DNA from: Notamacropus eugenii | Lineage: Eukaryota > Chordata > Mammalia > Diprotodontia > Macropodidae | Assembly: GCF_028372415.1 (NCBI RefSeq) | Contig: NC_092876.1 | Coordinates: forward strand, 218,785,528-218,849,527 | DNA: 64,000 nucleotides | Reading direction: 5' to 3' | Shown: positions 1-12,300 of the stretch, piece after piece | Numbering within the stretch: the first letter of the stretch is position 1 | Layout: each line of letters begins with the position of its first letter | The notes under the pieces: model-generated | Database searches by the model: none | What the model was told of the DNA's origin: nothing | The model's input: the letters and a program-made list of their open reading frames with translations, nothing else | Made by a program: the position numbers and the translations under genes

Positions 1-463
1 TAGCTTCAAAGCTTAGACACTGGAAAGACAGGATGCTTGGGCATCTTCCTGACCTACAAGATCAGAGGCTTCAATCCCTTCACCTAAAACAGAAAAAGAA
101 CAAATGAAAATGCCATGACTCAAAGTCACTTTTTAGGGGCACTATGGCCTCAATGGGGAAAAGACTCAAAGACCTCTCCTTTAACTGTCATCATTGAGGG
201 AGTCAAACCACTAGAGCTAGGTCAAAGAGAATAAGGCAAGAGACTAGGTCAAAACTGATTCCATTCAATTTGAAGATACCCCTTGTTCCAGATACACAAC
301 AAATAGAAAAAAAAATTTCCTCCTTATTATGTGGTTAGTAGAGTAAAACCAGTTATAGAATGTCTATACATATTTCAACTTTCCTGGAATCAGGCTCCTC
401 AACCTCTCCAGATGTAAAGACAAAATCCAAGATACTCTGCACATGTGGCAGACCTCTGTTACA

Positions 464-464
<1 letters not shown>

Positions 465-511
<47 letters not shown>

Positions 512-530
512 ATCTATCCATCCATCCATC
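465..530. repeat. (TATC)n then (ATCC)n microsatellite
   Basis: About twelve TATC units run directly into four ATCC units. The adjoining 100-codon open frame exists only because this tetranucleotide reads through without stops, so it is not a gene. Confidence 0.97.
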
Positions 531-815
531 TCTCTCTGCCTATCCATCTGCCATGGACTGATAGACATGGAGAGAAGATATAAGTCTGAATGTGAAAGCA
601 CCTACCTTACAATACTTCATGAGTGTTATTGTTTCAATACTGCACATTGTTTCATATTTTAATGCTCTTTTATATCCCATCTTTGTACTACAAATAGTTT
701 TCCAACACTACATGGGCAGTATAATTCTAATTTTACTGTAAGCCCATTTACATACCTATCTTCTTGAATCCCTAACAGATATTTTGAGTATTTATGAGTA
801 TGTTCACTTATTACT

Positions 816-930
816 TTCTTTTTTTAATTTTCAATTCCAAATTCTCCCCCTTCTTCCACCATCTTTCCCACCCATTGAGAAGGTAAGAAATACCCTTTAA
901 ACTTAGGAAGTCATGAGAAACATATTTCTA
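816..930 (-). mobile_element. L1 3'-end fragment
   Basis: On the minus strand this reads as the G-rich, TTGGAACTC-like terminal part of a marsupial L1 3' UTR. The match to the L1 ends at 9.1, 19.1, 24.2 and 34.9 kb of this window covers the CCAAATTCTCC and CCCATTGAGAAGG stretches (seen here as their complement). It is short and diverged, so it is an old 5'-truncated insertion. Confidence 0.7.
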
Positions 931-1079
931 CTCATCACTTTCAATATTAGAAACCTAAATAAGTGTTAATGAACCCAAAGTAACAATAACACTAATTTCG
1001 TGGATGTGTAGCAGGGACCAAACAGTACTTCTAGTCTCTATATTCTTTTTGGCTCATTTTTTTTCTGTACACCCCCTGT

Positions 1080-1385
1080 CTGCTCCCTCTGGTAGCCCCT
1101 TATTATTCCTCAAAGTCCCTTTCTTCCTTTAAGATGCAATTAAAACAACACATCTGCATGAAGCTTCCTGGTCTCTGCAACTACTAGTGTCCTTCTTTCT
1201 GAACGATCTTGCATTGAACTACTTTGTATTTATTTATATTTATTCTGTGTAAATATTTACATATGTACTTGTTGATACCCCAATAACCTGGAGGATTGTG
1301 TTATTGTTTGTATTTCTATCCCTGGTAACTTGTATGGTGTCTGGAGCACAGTAGGCACTTAATAAATGTTTGTTGAATGATTAAT
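1080..1385 (+). mobile_element. L2 3'-end fragment
   Basis: The segment has the pyrimidine-rich body of an L2 3' UTR. It ends in the diagnostic GGAGCACAGTAGGCACTTAA / TAAATGTTTGTTGAATGA tail shared by L2 and its dependent SINEs. The same end recurs at 8.9, 23.7, 26.8, 33.9, 39.7, 42.7 and 55.6 kb. Confidence 0.8.
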
Positions 1386-1489
1386 GGATTGATTTTTAAA
1401 AATCAGCTCTTGCTAATAAATTCTTTAGACTTTAACTCAGTTGTCAAGGGCAAAGACAATTTATGTGAAATAGCTATGCATTACAAGAT

Positions 1490-1700
1490 AGCTATAGTTA
1501 TATAAACTATTGCTACATTATGTAGCAATTTAAGGTTTACGGAGTGCCTTGGAGGTATCTCATTGGGTCCTTGCAACAACCCTGTGAGCTAGGTGCCGTT
1601 ATTATCCCCATTTTATAGGTGAAAAAACTGAAGCTGACAGGAGTTCAGTGATTCATGCAGAGTTTCACAGTGTCTGAGAAGGAATATGAAGCCTGATCTT
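1490..1700 (-). mobile_element. CORE/MIR-type SINE, antisense
   Basis: The plus strand shows CCTTGCAACAACCCTGTGAG, ATTATCCCCATTTTATAGGT, GAAAAAACTGAAGC and TTCAGTGATTCATGCAGAGT in the order expected for the reverse complement of a MIR/Mar1-like SINE. It is diverged and lacks the tRNA-related head. Confidence 0.75.
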
Positions 1701-2424
1701 CTGTACATTACACAACCTCAAGGAATTACATTCCAACAAGCACTTAGAACAGAAGTGGACTAATAAAGTCACCACATCATCTCCTAAGGATGGAAATGTC
1801 TGACCCCAATCTCCCTCATTCTTCTGGAAAATTTGAAGGAAAAGAAAGGGGAATTAGGCTGCCACTGCCCCTTGACAAACCCTTAATACTGTAAGAAAGG
1901 AAAAAATTGCTAAAAAAAAAACAAACAAACAAACCCAACTCTTCATAGGAAAGTTCATGAATGTCATTTGGATTTGATGAGCTTAATCTGGGACCCAAGT
2001 GAATCCTGGAACTCTTCATGATGTATTCATCTTCTGCTGAGTAGGCGGAGAGCATCTTAAAACTTCAAACTCCTTTCTTTTTTGTCTCATGGTGCTCTGG
2101 ACAGCAAAAGGGGAAGAATAAGAGGCCCTCAGAACCAAGAAGCTGAGGCCACCAGGGTACAAGCAGCAGTAGTATTTCAGTATTTTAGTTCTCCATGACT
2201 ATAAGTCCCTTCACCCATCCTAATTAATTTTGGTGCTGGAAGCTCTGACATCTCCCATAAAATGTGACCTCCAGACCTCATCATCATAGTTCACTCTGAG
2301 AGTTGCCTCACCATCAACTATACTTCTCTCAGTCTGACAGTATATCACTAAAGCACTCTATGGGAAAATGCGGCATCCCTGCAGATAAAACTGCAGATAA
2401 AATCAGCAATAGCTCCCACTGCTG
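1701..2424. other. Intergenic, nothing recognised
   Basis: No coding exon, clear repeat or RNA gene is visible. The open frames here are short and have no protein-like composition. Confidence 0.5.
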
Positions 2425-2590
2425 TAACATTTCAAGGTTGATAAAATGCTTTCCCCACAGCCACCCCATCAGGTATGCAATGGAGAAGTCACAGACCATG
2501 AAACTGAGTCCCAGAGAGTTGAATTGACTTGCTTGCAGTTATATAACATGGCTGTCAGAGTTGCTACTACAAACCAATTCTTATAATATT
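2425..2590 (-). mobile_element. MIR-type SINE fragment, antisense
   Basis: TTGATAAAATGCTTTCCCCA, AGACCATGAAACTGAGTCCC and a following TTGACTTGCTTGCAG stretch match the reverse complement of a MIR-like core. It is heavily diverged. Confidence 0.6.
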
Positions 2591-3144
2591 TATTATCACA
2601 TATGGCATTTATTACATACTTGTATTATTAGCTTTTTATAAATATGTATTTTAACTTCCAAACAAGGTTAGTATTTCACTTGCCTTACAGTGTCTAGTCC
2701 AGTGTCCTATATAATGTAGATGTTTAAACATTTGGTGATTATTAATTTCCAATTGATTGGGTCACAAATAAATTCATTTTTGTTGAATACATAACATATT
2801 TATTTAGATGATCATGTTTTTATATATTATGATGATCATTTACTACTATTGGACTATCAGCTTTCTACAATTTGACTTAAAAGAAATATATAAGAAACAA
2901 GGTATAAAATCATGTTTGATATCTGTGCTGTTTACAGTCATTAACTTTTTCCTATTTGCTACCAATTGACAATAGTGGGATTACTTTAAAAGTTCTTTAA
3001 AACATCCATTAGTCATCTTTAAAGTATTTTTTATTTGAAAAAAACAGAGATGGTATTTTATAATAATATATATGTGTTTACAAGACTCTGCTTGTCCATG
3101 CCATTGTGGTATTAAAATTTTCCTGTATGAATACAATAGGAGAG
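2591..3144. other. AT-rich intergenic DNA
   Basis: Very AT-rich sequence without a convincing gene. A weak L2-like terminus (GTGTCTAGTCCAGTGTCCTA) lies near 2690-2715 but is too short to annotate separately. Confidence 0.4.
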
Positions 3145-3385
3145 CTAGGTGGTATGTGGATAGAGTGTCTGACCTGGAGTCAGGAAGATTCATCTTCCTG
3201 AGTTCAAATCTGGCCTCAGATACTTACTAACTGTGTGACCTGGGCAAGTCACTTAATGCTGTTTGCTTCAATTTCCTCATCTGTAAAATGAGCTGGAGAA
3301 GGAAATGGTAAACCACTCCAGCGTCTTTGCCAAGAAAACCACAAAAGGGTCATGAAGAGTCAGACATGAGTGAATAACAATAACA
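3145..3385 (+). mobile_element. tRNA-related CORE-SINE (marsupial)
   Basis: This copy is nearly complete. The head (GCTAGGTGGTATGTGGATAG) is followed by a Pol III B-box-like GAGTTCAAATCTGG, the core CTGTGTGACCTGGGCAAGTC, TTTCCTCATCTGTAAAATGA, then the marsupial 3' part GGAGAAGGAAATGGTAAACC with GTCATGAAGAGTCAGACATG and an AACAATAAC tail. The same unit in reverse lies at 48.5, 51.8 and 54.8 kb. Being a SINE, it is not a tRNA gene. Confidence 0.9.
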
Positions 3386-3387
3386 AC

Positions 3388-3625
3388 TAGACATAATAAT
3401 AACTAACATTTATATAGTGCTTCACATGTTTGCAAAGCACTTTGTAAACATCATATAATTCAATCCTACAAAAAAAACTCCTTGGGGGTTAATTGTTGTT
3501 AATATTATCTATCTTTTACATATAAGAAAACTGAGGCAGACAGAGGTAAAGTGAAATATCTGAGGGCAGAATTGAACTCAAGTCTTCCTGACTCCATGTC
3601 TGACACTATGTATCATCCAGCTGAT
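3388..3625 (-). mobile_element. CORE/MIR-type SINE, antisense
   Basis: It contains TTTGCAAAGCACTTTGTAAA, AAACTGAGGCAGACAGAGGT, a GAACTCAAGTCTTCCTGACT stretch and ends in a GCTGA remnant of the tRNA-like head. It abuts the preceding SINE tail to tail. Confidence 0.85.
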
Positions 3626-3829
3626 ATAATTTACCAGAAGGTTGCCATGGATGATATAAACATACCATTCGTAAGGGAAAAAATTAATTCTATAAACATT
3701 CAATGATGTTTAAGAATTAAAGATCTCATACAAATGGAAACCATGACTTGTTGTAGCTACATCCATTCTCAGAATGAAACATCATCTAATCCAAACTCCT
3801 TGTGAGATAATATTACTGATGTGGATAGG

Positions 3830-4230
3830 AACAGTGCCCTAAGAGTTAAAATAATATTGATTGACTTTGTGAAGACCTTGGTGCCCTAAAGTCTTTCCTT
3901 ACCACAACTTCCCCTTATCCTGGACCATAAAATTCCTTGTCCCCACTCCTCATCCTGGGGAATGGGATTTCCTTATCTTGTTTCATTCATAGTCCTCACC
4001 CTGTGCTTTTATCTTGCAAGACTTACCCTAGATCTCCAACCCCTGCAAGAAAACCCTAAAATCATCCTATAAAAGCCTGGTCCTTTTCCTACATCATTGC
4101 CTTTGTTTAACTCCTTGTTAAATCTCAGGCTCAATGCTTTTGTGTCAATAAGGCTCCTAGTGGTTACAGAGAAGTTCTAAGTGAATTCTTTCACACTGAT
4201 CCAGCTCTCCCATCTCTGCCTCTTCAACAT
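3830..4230 (+). mobile_element. LTR-like block, solitary
   Basis: A TATA box (CCTATAAAAGCC near 4069) is followed about 75 bases later by an AATAAG-type poly(A) signal near 4147 and by a TTACA end near 4167. This is the U3-R-U5 order of a retroviral LTR. The preceding C-rich stretch resembles U3. No internal retroviral sequence lies beside it, so it would be a solo LTR fossil. Boundaries and family are uncertain, and no target duplication was identified. Confidence 0.45.
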
Positions 4231-4239
4231 TACTACCTC

Positions 4240-6990
4240 TGAAATTTTTCTGGAGTCTTGAATGTACTAGTTCTCACTACTTGTTTAAATTGCATCAAGG
4301 GAGAGAAGCTCTAAATGATAAACTTTGGAAGTGTTGCAAGTACTTATTATACTACTCTTACTCAATGGGCATGGATTAACATATTGAATAAAGCTTGATG
4401 GATATGCTATCGTTTTAAAAATACACATAGCAAAGGTTGTGTATATAAAGTTTTCATTTTCTTTTTTAGTATCCCTTGTTTTATAATCATGAATTTAAAT
4501 TACCATCACAATCATGAACTAATCCTAGGCAGCTTGCTGCTCTTTGGATAAATGTTCTTTTGAAAAGCCCCTAAGAGTTGATATTATTAGCTACATTTTT
4601 TTGCATCATACATTAACATCTATGCTAATTAGCATTAAACACTGGCAGTTTTATGTATAGACTTTGAAAAATCTGTATTTTGTTTTGTAAGCAGCAGGAT
4701 ATTTTTTGCTGCTCTACAGCTCTCCTAGGGGAAGAAAAGGCTTATTTGAGCTAATTAACCAATACTTGAATAATGATAGATATCTTTAAAATATCTTGAA
4801 TTTAATCACCCAAGAGCCTTTTCACAACATGTGGCTATAAAAAAATACTGCGTAATGACTTGAGTTTTGTTTTTGTATAATAAGATATGGCTGTGTTTCT
4901 GCAATTTGCCATTTAAACTTTCAAAAATAATACAAAAAGCTGGAGATCCCATTAAATAATTTAATTTGAAGGAGGATTTAAATATACCTGTTTTGTCTTT
5001 TTTAAAGGTTGTTCCTTTTAGTTAGCATTAACAGACAGTAGAAAATAATCAGTCGCTTAAAGCCAATCTTGCATTTTGCAAAATGATTATGTAAGAATAA
5101 ACACTGTAAACTTTATTTGCACTTAGAATCTTCTTAAAAAACTACAGTAGCTGAAAAATAATCTTATGAATATACATTTAGTGATGCACATCTCAAGGTA
5201 TATAGCTAATTTTTACATAGAGGATGACATTTTACACAGTTAATATCAAGTTTCAAGTTTCTATGTGCCTTTTAAAATTACATTTAAAAAATAGTCTGTA
5301 AACCAGTAATTATACCAAAGTAACAGAGGGTTTTACAAAATGCTAAAATTTATCTCTGACTAAAGGAAACTTATCATATCTTCATTTTCAAATGCTAAAT
5401 CAATGACTGGTGTGTAGTAAAAATTGAAAAGAGTAAAAAAATGAAACAGAACATTTCTGTTCAATTGCAATCACTTAAAATCATTTACAGATTAAACCTA
5501 GCAATGATTAATACCATATGGTAGAAAGTACCAGGATAGAACATAATGCATACATGGTTTATATGTATATTTTCTGCTGTGATAGAATAATATTTATAGT
5601 AACTGTATATTTCTTTTAATACTTTGCCAGTGTTTTTTAGACACATAGGTAGGTACTTGAATATTTTTTCATTCTTACTATCAGTTATTCATATGTAATG
5701 CCAGTCTGTTAGGCTTTGTAGAAACCAAGATCTGTACCATGGCTAAGTTAGTGTTTTCATTAGCAAAACAGTTTACTCCCTTTATCTTTAGACCAATGAG
5801 GATCCAAAACAGGAATGTTAAATGCTGACTGGAGATAAAAAGTCTTTTCCTCTCTATCTTTAGAATAAAATGTACAATGAACAATTGCAATGCATCTCTT
5901 ACAGTTGTAGGCTTTAATTCTTTATATTTGTTATTCATTCTTTTAAAAGCAGCAGATAGCTTGATTCATCAGTAGACCTTATGTTCGTGGGTTTTGCCTA
6001 ATTTTTTCAACTGCACGTTCTTTCCATGCATAAAAGAAGTTAGGAATATTGTAAAGATGGTTTGTGGAGATCCTGCTCTGTGACCTTTTCTACCCTGAAC
6101 AACAGCTTGAATTCCACATTTGGTTCTGCATAGCGAGCACACAAAAGTCTTCTAAATAGGGCCCTAAAAGCTGCTATTCAACTTCTGAGAGTTGCTTCTA
6201 TTGTAGGAGCATTTTCTCCCACATTCGGTTGATTTAAGAGTAAAGTGTTGTAGCATTTTTAGCTTTTTCTATACTTTTTTTTTCTTTTAAGTCTTTTAAT
6301 GAAGGGAATAAATGCAAGTAGCCTCTGTGTGGCTTTCTGCCAAGTAGAGATAAGTCACCCATCAAAACATTAACAGTTTTCACTTCTGCCCTCTAAGAAC
6401 AACAAAAAAATCAAATCCAACATAAGAACTCAGTGTTTCTTGAACTTTTGAAGAAATGAATCTTATCTACCCAATTAACAGAATAATATAAAGGAAAGTC
6501 ACTAACTGTATTGATTTCTTATTTATACAACTTTAGAATAGTGGGTGCTAACTGAATAATAAAACATTGCAATAAAAATAATTCAATTTCTAAATTACTC
6601 TTTCTGAAAAGGCAGATATAGTATCATAATAACTCTAAAAGCAAAAAGTTGGACAGATCAGGAAAATATTTGTTAACCAGTTTCTAGGTGGGATGGTGCA
6701 GTAGGTGGGTGGAGAGAAGTCAAACATAGACAAATCTACCATTCTTGTGTTTTTAAATGAGAGAATTTTATTTCCTATGGAGGATATTTAATAAGATGTG
6801 AACAAAAATCACAAAGGATAAGAAGCCATGGAGGAGTTGTGAGAATACTCACATTGGCTAAAGTATATATCTACCAAAGTAAGAAGCAGAAGGAAGAAAA
6901 CTATTAAAAACTCCTCATCTTTTCATCCTTTTCCTGAAATGTATGTACAAGAAGACACAGACACTCACAATTCAAGTACCTAGCTAGATG
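4240..6990. other. AT-rich, largely repeat-free intergenic block
   Basis: About 2.7 kb with no recognisable SINE, L1, L2 or LTR, which is unusual beside the repeat-packed flanks. It carries several homeodomain-type TAATTA cores, including a perfect 14-base palindrome ATGCTAATTAGCAT at 4622-4635, and CTAATTAACC near 4752. A long-range regulatory element is a guess from repeat depletion and motif content, not something demonstrated. Confidence 0.35.
5690..6250 (-). pseudogene. Possible decayed coding sequence, family unknown
   Basis: The minus strand has several protein-like stretches in order but in different frames. About 6120-6215 reads RALFRRLLCARYAEPN followed by VEFKLLF-type residues. 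About 5988-6050 reads NIPNFFYAWKERAVEKIRQN. About 5690-5935 is an 85-codon open frame (MNNKYKELKPTTVRDALQL...). The mixed charged/hydrophobic composition looks more like protein than random AT-rich DNA. I do not recognise the family. Stops and frame changes mean it would not be functional. It could also be chance or a conserved non-coding element. Confidence 0.3.
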
Positions 6991-7078
6991 TAAGTTCCTT
7001 AAATGAAAATATAATAATTGGCCTTGATCACTGCTAAATAAGCACTTGAAAAGTCTTCTTTTAATGAACATGGGTCAA

Positions 7079-7200
7079 CCATATAAGATTGCATGCTGTC
7101 TTGGGGAGGGAGCGGGAAGCAAAGGGAGAAAATTTGGAACTCATGGAAGTGATTGTTGAAAACTGAAAACAAATAAATTAATAAACTTGGGAAAAAAAAT
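7079..7200 (+). mobile_element. Severely 5'-truncated L1 3' end
   Basis: The segment GCATGCTGTCTTGGGGAGGG through a TTGGAACTC terminus and A-rich tail is the last ~120 bases of an L1. It is bracketed by diverged direct repeats: GAACATGGGTCAA at about 7066-7078 and AAATATGGGTCAA at 7201-7213. This is the expected hallmark of target-primed insertion. Confidence 0.75.
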
Positions 7201-7534
7201 AAATATGGGTCAAACAATTCAAAATAAAACAATGTATTCAAATTCAAAGCTGTTCCTCAGAAATGAAACAAAATTGACTCTTAAAGAATTATATTACTCA
7301 TGGCTTTAAGAATATAGCCCAGTATCAAAACATATAACTGAAATATTTACATGAGGTAATACTTCTAAAGTATGTAAGCAACCCCAAGTCTTATATGGTA
7401 ACATAATACCAAAGAATAGGGGGAGAAGAAGAGGGTTACAAAACACAATCTTGCCATCAAAAGTTAAGATAAAACTTCATGGTAAGAAAGCTAGATAATA
7501 CAGGATGGGGTCATTGGAGACATGCGTGCATGTG

Positions 7535-8194
7535 TGTATACACAAAAATTTTTTAAATAGAACTTAATTTTACCCCCAATTACATGTAAAAAGAAGGTTT
7601 AACATTCTTTTTTTTAATTTTGAGTTCCAAATTCTCTCCTTCCCTCCCTCTCCTGCTTCCTCCCTGAGAGAGTAAACAATTTGATGTAGGTTATCATATG
7701 TGCAATCATATAAAAATATTTCCATATGTCATGTTGCGAAAGGAATCACAGACCAAGAAAAAAAAAGAAAAAAAAGAAAAAAAAGAAAGAAGGTACAAAA
7801 TAGAATGCTTCAATTTAGACTTCATCAGCTCTTTCTTTGGATGTGAATAGTATTTTTCACCATGAATCCTTTGGAATTGTGTTGCATCATTGTGCTGTTG
7901 AGAATAACTAAGTCATTCACAGTTGATTATGCACAATATTGCTGTTTCTGTGTATATCATTCTCCTGGTTCTGCTCATTTCACTTTTCATCAGTTCATAT
8001 AAATATTTTCAGGTTTTTCTAAAAATTATCCTACTCATCATTTTTATAACACCATAGTATTTCTTTACAATTATATATCACAATTTGTTCAGCCTATCCC
8101 CAATTGAACATCCCCTCAATTTCCAATTCTTTGTCACCACAAAAAGAACTGCTACAAATATTTTTGTACCTATATGTCTTTTTCCCTTTTTTAG
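7535..8194 (-). mobile_element. 5'-truncated L1 3' end, antisense
   Basis: Read on the minus strand, it begins in the last part of ORF2/3' region (ATATTTGTAGCAGTTCTTTT, TTCAATTGGGGATAGGCTGA, TGAAATGAGCAGAACCAGGA), passes a poly-pyrimidine stretch and ends with the usual GGAGGGAAGG...TTGGAACTC region and tail. GACATGCGTGCA occurs at both ends (about 7519-7530 and 8196-8207), a likely target-site duplication. Low divergence suggests a fairly young copy. Confidence 0.85.
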
Positions 8195-8199
8195 GGACA

Positions 8200-8240
8200 T
8201 GCGTGCACACACGCACATACACACACACACACACACACAG
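8200..8240. repeat. (CA)n microsatellite
   Basis: An interrupted CACACA run directly follows the target duplication of the preceding L1. Confidence 0.9.
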
Positions 8241-8934
8241 AGTTTGTTTTTCTTAAGTTAATACTGCTGAAGCAGTTTAACAACTGAAAGACATTAAATG
8301 GCTTTAGCATAATGTGTAAATGAAAAAAATATTAAGGGACATAATCAGTTGGGACAATCATGGGAGAAGTAGGTAGAGACTAGTATACTACACGACTGAA
8401 AACTGGAAATAGGGAAAATGAACAATTGAAACACCTTTAGATGGAAAATGAATAGTACCTGGATTGCTGGGTAATGACAATATGTAAATGTGGTCCAGCA
8501 AAGAGGTATACATGGCAGAGTGAATGCAAAAGGAAGTGACATTTTACTTAGTCTCCAGATGTCCATATACCAGCTTAGCCCTGGAGTATCAAGTCTAAAG
8601 TGACCTTTGACTGTCAAACATATATCATTTCCATTATGTAGAGTATCTGGGTGACTGAGAAAGCATTTGGATCTTCTGAAATGTGGGCACAAGAGTTCAT
8701 TATTTCTGATTCTAGGGTTCACCCTAGAATGAATCTTGAGTACTTAGGATCTTAGGTGTTCTCTGAGCAAAAATGGAGGTCTAGTCAAATAAGAACTCAC
8801 TAATTTGGGCTGAACTTCTAGTGCCTTCTTTCTGAGATTTACATAATCACTGAGAGTACATTGACAATGTGTATGTCTGTGTCTGTGTATGTGTGAGTAA
8901 AATCTTGTATATATAATGTCTAAGTTTTTGCATT
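8241..8934. other. Intergenic, nothing recognised
   Basis: No repeat or gene recognised. A 125-codon antisense open frame (8345-8722) has no protein-family resemblance. Confidence 0.4.
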
Positions 8935-9012
8935 TCTTTTTATCGCTCTTGTGCTAAGTACAATGTCTGAATGTAGTAAGTGCTTGATAAATGATTGTTG
9001 ATTGAATGACTA
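8935..9012 (+). mobile_element. L2 3'-terminal fragment
   Basis: GTGCTAAGTACAATGTCTGA through TAAATGATTGTTGATTGAAT is the standard L2-type terminus. Confidence 0.7.
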
Positions 9013-9111
9013 AATGAGCGTAGGAGGTTTGGACTCTGATGAGGAGATGGAAGATAAGGCAACTTTTTCTGTGAGTTTATTCATCTTTGAAATAACCTTT
9101 CCACAAGAGGC

Positions 9112-9325
9112 AATGGTGGTTTGTTTGTTTAGTTTATTTTTCTTCCTTTTTTTGCAACATGGCTGATATGGAAATATTTTGCATTATTTCACATGTATAA
9201 TTGATATTACATTTCTTGCCTTCTCAATAGGTAATAAAGGGGTGAGATGGAGGGAAACAATTCAGAATTCAAAATTGTTTTAAAATGAATGTCAAAAATA
9301 AATAAATAAATGTTAAAAAGAAATA
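9112..9325 (+). mobile_element. L1 3' UTR fragment
   Basis: It contains TTTGCAACATGGCTGATATG, TTGCCTTCTCAATAGGTAAT, TCAGAATTCAAAATTG and an AAATAAATAAATAAATG tail, the marsupial L1 3' UTR in sense orientation. It abuts an L1 in the opposite orientation. Confidence 0.8.
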
Positions 9326-9329
9326 AATA

Positions 9330-12300
9330 GTTGAATGTTTTGCCTAAACTGTTTTCCTTTGAGGCTTTGATTTTAGATGTTTTTAGTTTTCCCAACAGTT
9401 TTTTGTTAAATAGTTCTTGTCCCAACAGCTGAACTATTGTCCTCATTTGCTTTTGTATACTATATACCTAATCTGTTCCACAGCTCAGTCTCTCTGTTTC
9501 TTAAGTTATTTTGATGCTTACTGATTTGTAGTATAGTTTGACATGAGATACTGCTAGGCCCCCTTGCTTCCCTTTGCTTTTTCATTGATCCCTTTGATAT
9601 TCTTGACTTTTTGTTCTTCCATATGAATGTTAGTTTTTTCTAGCTGTATAAAGTAATCCTTTATAGTGTGATTGGTATGGCACTGAATAAATAAATTTAG
9701 TTGCTATTGTCATTTTTATCATATTGGCTCAGCCAACCCATGAGCAATCACTGTTTCTCCAGTTATTTAGGTTTGCCTTTATTTGTATAAAGAGTATTTA
9801 TACAGTTCCTATAAATAGTGTTTATATAGTTCTTGTATATGTCATGTTAGGTAGGCTCCCAAGTATTTTATACTGACTGTAGTTATTTTAAATGGAATTT
9901 TTCTTTCTCTTTCTAAGAATATCTCTTCCAGCAGGATTTTGTTGGTAACATACAGAAATGTGAATGATTTGTGTGGATTTCTAGCATATCCTACAACTCT
10001 GTGGAAGTTAATTGTTTTGATTAGTTTTTCAGTTGACTTTTTAGGGTTCTTTAAGTAAACTATTGTATCATCTGAAAAAAAGATGGTTTTGTTTCCTCAT
10101 TGCCTATGCTTATTCTTTCAATTAATAATTAATAGATATACTTTGTTTCACTCTTGATCATATTGTAAAGACTTTTAGATTGTCTTCATTTCAGATAATG
10201 CTGGTTCTTGATTTTAGATAGAAACTATTACTTATTATTTTATAGGATAGTTCCATTTATTCCTATAGTTCTTAATGTTTTTAATAGGAATAGGCTTATG
10301 TTTTGTCAAAAGTCTTTTTTGCACCTATTAAAATAATAATCTTATTTTTGTTGTTTTGTTATTAACGTATCATGTTTAAGTTTTCCCAATATTGAACTAG
10401 TCCTGTATTCCTGGCACAAATTTAACCTCATTATAGTATATATGATTTTCATTATGGTATATTACTTTCATCCCCATATTAGCATTTTATTTGCATTTTT
10501 TGCCCCAGTGTTCATTAGAGAAAATGGTCTATAGTTTTCTTTCTCTATTGACTCTTTCTGGTTTAAATCTCAAGATCATATTTATGTCATAGAAGGAACT
10601 TGACAGGACTCCTTTATGTATTTTTCTGAACAGTTTATGTAGCATAGAAATGAATTATTATTTAAATATTTGGTAGAATGTGTTTGTAAATCCATTTGAT
10701 CTTGGGGCTTTTTATTTTGGAAATTAATTTGTGGCTTGTTCAATTTCTGTTTCTAAGATTTATTTATTTTATTTCTTTTTCTGTCAATCTGGGTGATTTA
10801 TATATCTTTGTAAATATTTATCCATTCCACTTAGATTGTCAGTTTTACTTATATATAGTTGAATTAAGTGGCCCCAAATAATTGCTTTTATTTCTTATTA
10901 ATTGGTTGTAAATTTACCTTTTTCGCTTAAGACTGATAATTTGGTTTTTTCTTACTTTTTCTTAATCAAATTAACTAATAGCACACCTACTTTGCTGTTG
11001 TTTTAAACCAGCTCTTATTTTTATTTATTACATCAATGACTTAAAAAAATTTTTTTGACTTTCAAATCTCTCCTCTGATGTTCTGTATTTCTGATTTGTA
11101 TTTAATTGGGGAGGTTATCATTTGTTGGTTTTGTTTGTTTGTTGTTGTTCCATGCCCATTTCATTGTTCTGCTTTTTCTTTTGTTGATGGAAGTGTTTAG
11201 AGATATAAATTCTCACCTAAGTACCGCTTAGGTGAGAATAAATTTTGATGTGTTGTGTCGCTGTTGTCATTATCTTTAATGAAATTATTGAATGTTTCTA
11301 TGATTTTTTCTTTGACCCACCAATTCTTTAGAATTAATTTATTTAGTTAGTTTCCAATTGATCTTTAATCTTTGCTTCAAAGGCCCTTACTGAATTTATT
11401 ACATTATGGACACCAAAACATGCATTAATATTTCTGGGTTTTTTTGTATTTATTTGTGATGTTCTTATGGCCTAGTTATACAACAGGTTTTTTTTGTGAC
11501 TGTTTCATGTCTCATTTTATTGAGAAATATGTATGCTTCTTTCTATGCCTATTCAATATTTTCCAGAGGTCTTGCTATTTAACTTTAAAAAATTCAATTC
11601 AGTTCCTTAGCTTCTTTCTTGTTTGTTATATGATTAGATCTATTTAGGTCTGATAGAGGTCAATTGTGATTCCTCCAATATTATAGTTTTACTGTCTATT
11701 TCCTCTGATAACTCATTTAGGCTTTCCTTTCAGAAACTTGGCACTACATCATTTAGTATACATATATTTAATATTATATTAATTAAATATCTTTAGAACT
11801 TCTTAGCAAAATGTAGTCTCCTTGTTTATCTGTTGTAATTAGGTTTTTTTTTACTTTTGTTTTATTTGAGATTATGATTGCTTTTTTCTTTTTTACTTTT
11901 TTTCTGCCCTTTCTCTTTTTACTTCATTTGAAGCATAATAGACTCTTCTCTATTCTCTTATTTTGACTGTGTGAGGATCTTTCTGTTTGCAGTATGTTTC
12001 TTTTAAACAACATACTGTTGGATTCTACTTTCTAACCCATTCTGGTATCCTCTTTCTTTTTATGGGTGAGTTTATCCCATTCACATTCACAATTATGTTT
12101 GTTAACTGTGACCCTCCATCCATCCAATTTTCTTATACTTTTCCTTCTTTTTTTTCCCTGTTCCCTCTTTAACTCTTCTAACTTAAAGTTTCTAACTCTT
12201 GCCTCCCTTAATCCACCTTCCTTCTTATTCTCCTTTTTCTTTAATTCTTTTCTTTCCTATTTCCCTGTTGAGTAAGATGTATTTCTGTACACAGTTGTGT

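Noticed and set aside
465-530. Regular repeats considered as a CRISPR array
   Set aside because: This is an uninterrupted tetranucleotide microsatellite without spacers, in a vertebrate genome. The same applies to the repeats at 15.4 and 23.9 kb.
360-662. 100-codon plus-strand open frame
   Set aside because: Half of it is the TATC microsatellite, which reads as repeated YLSI residues.
3145-3385. tRNA-like B-box
   Set aside because: The surrounding sequence is a SINE with core and tail. No cloverleaf with an intact acceptor stem is present here, nor in the other SINE copies.
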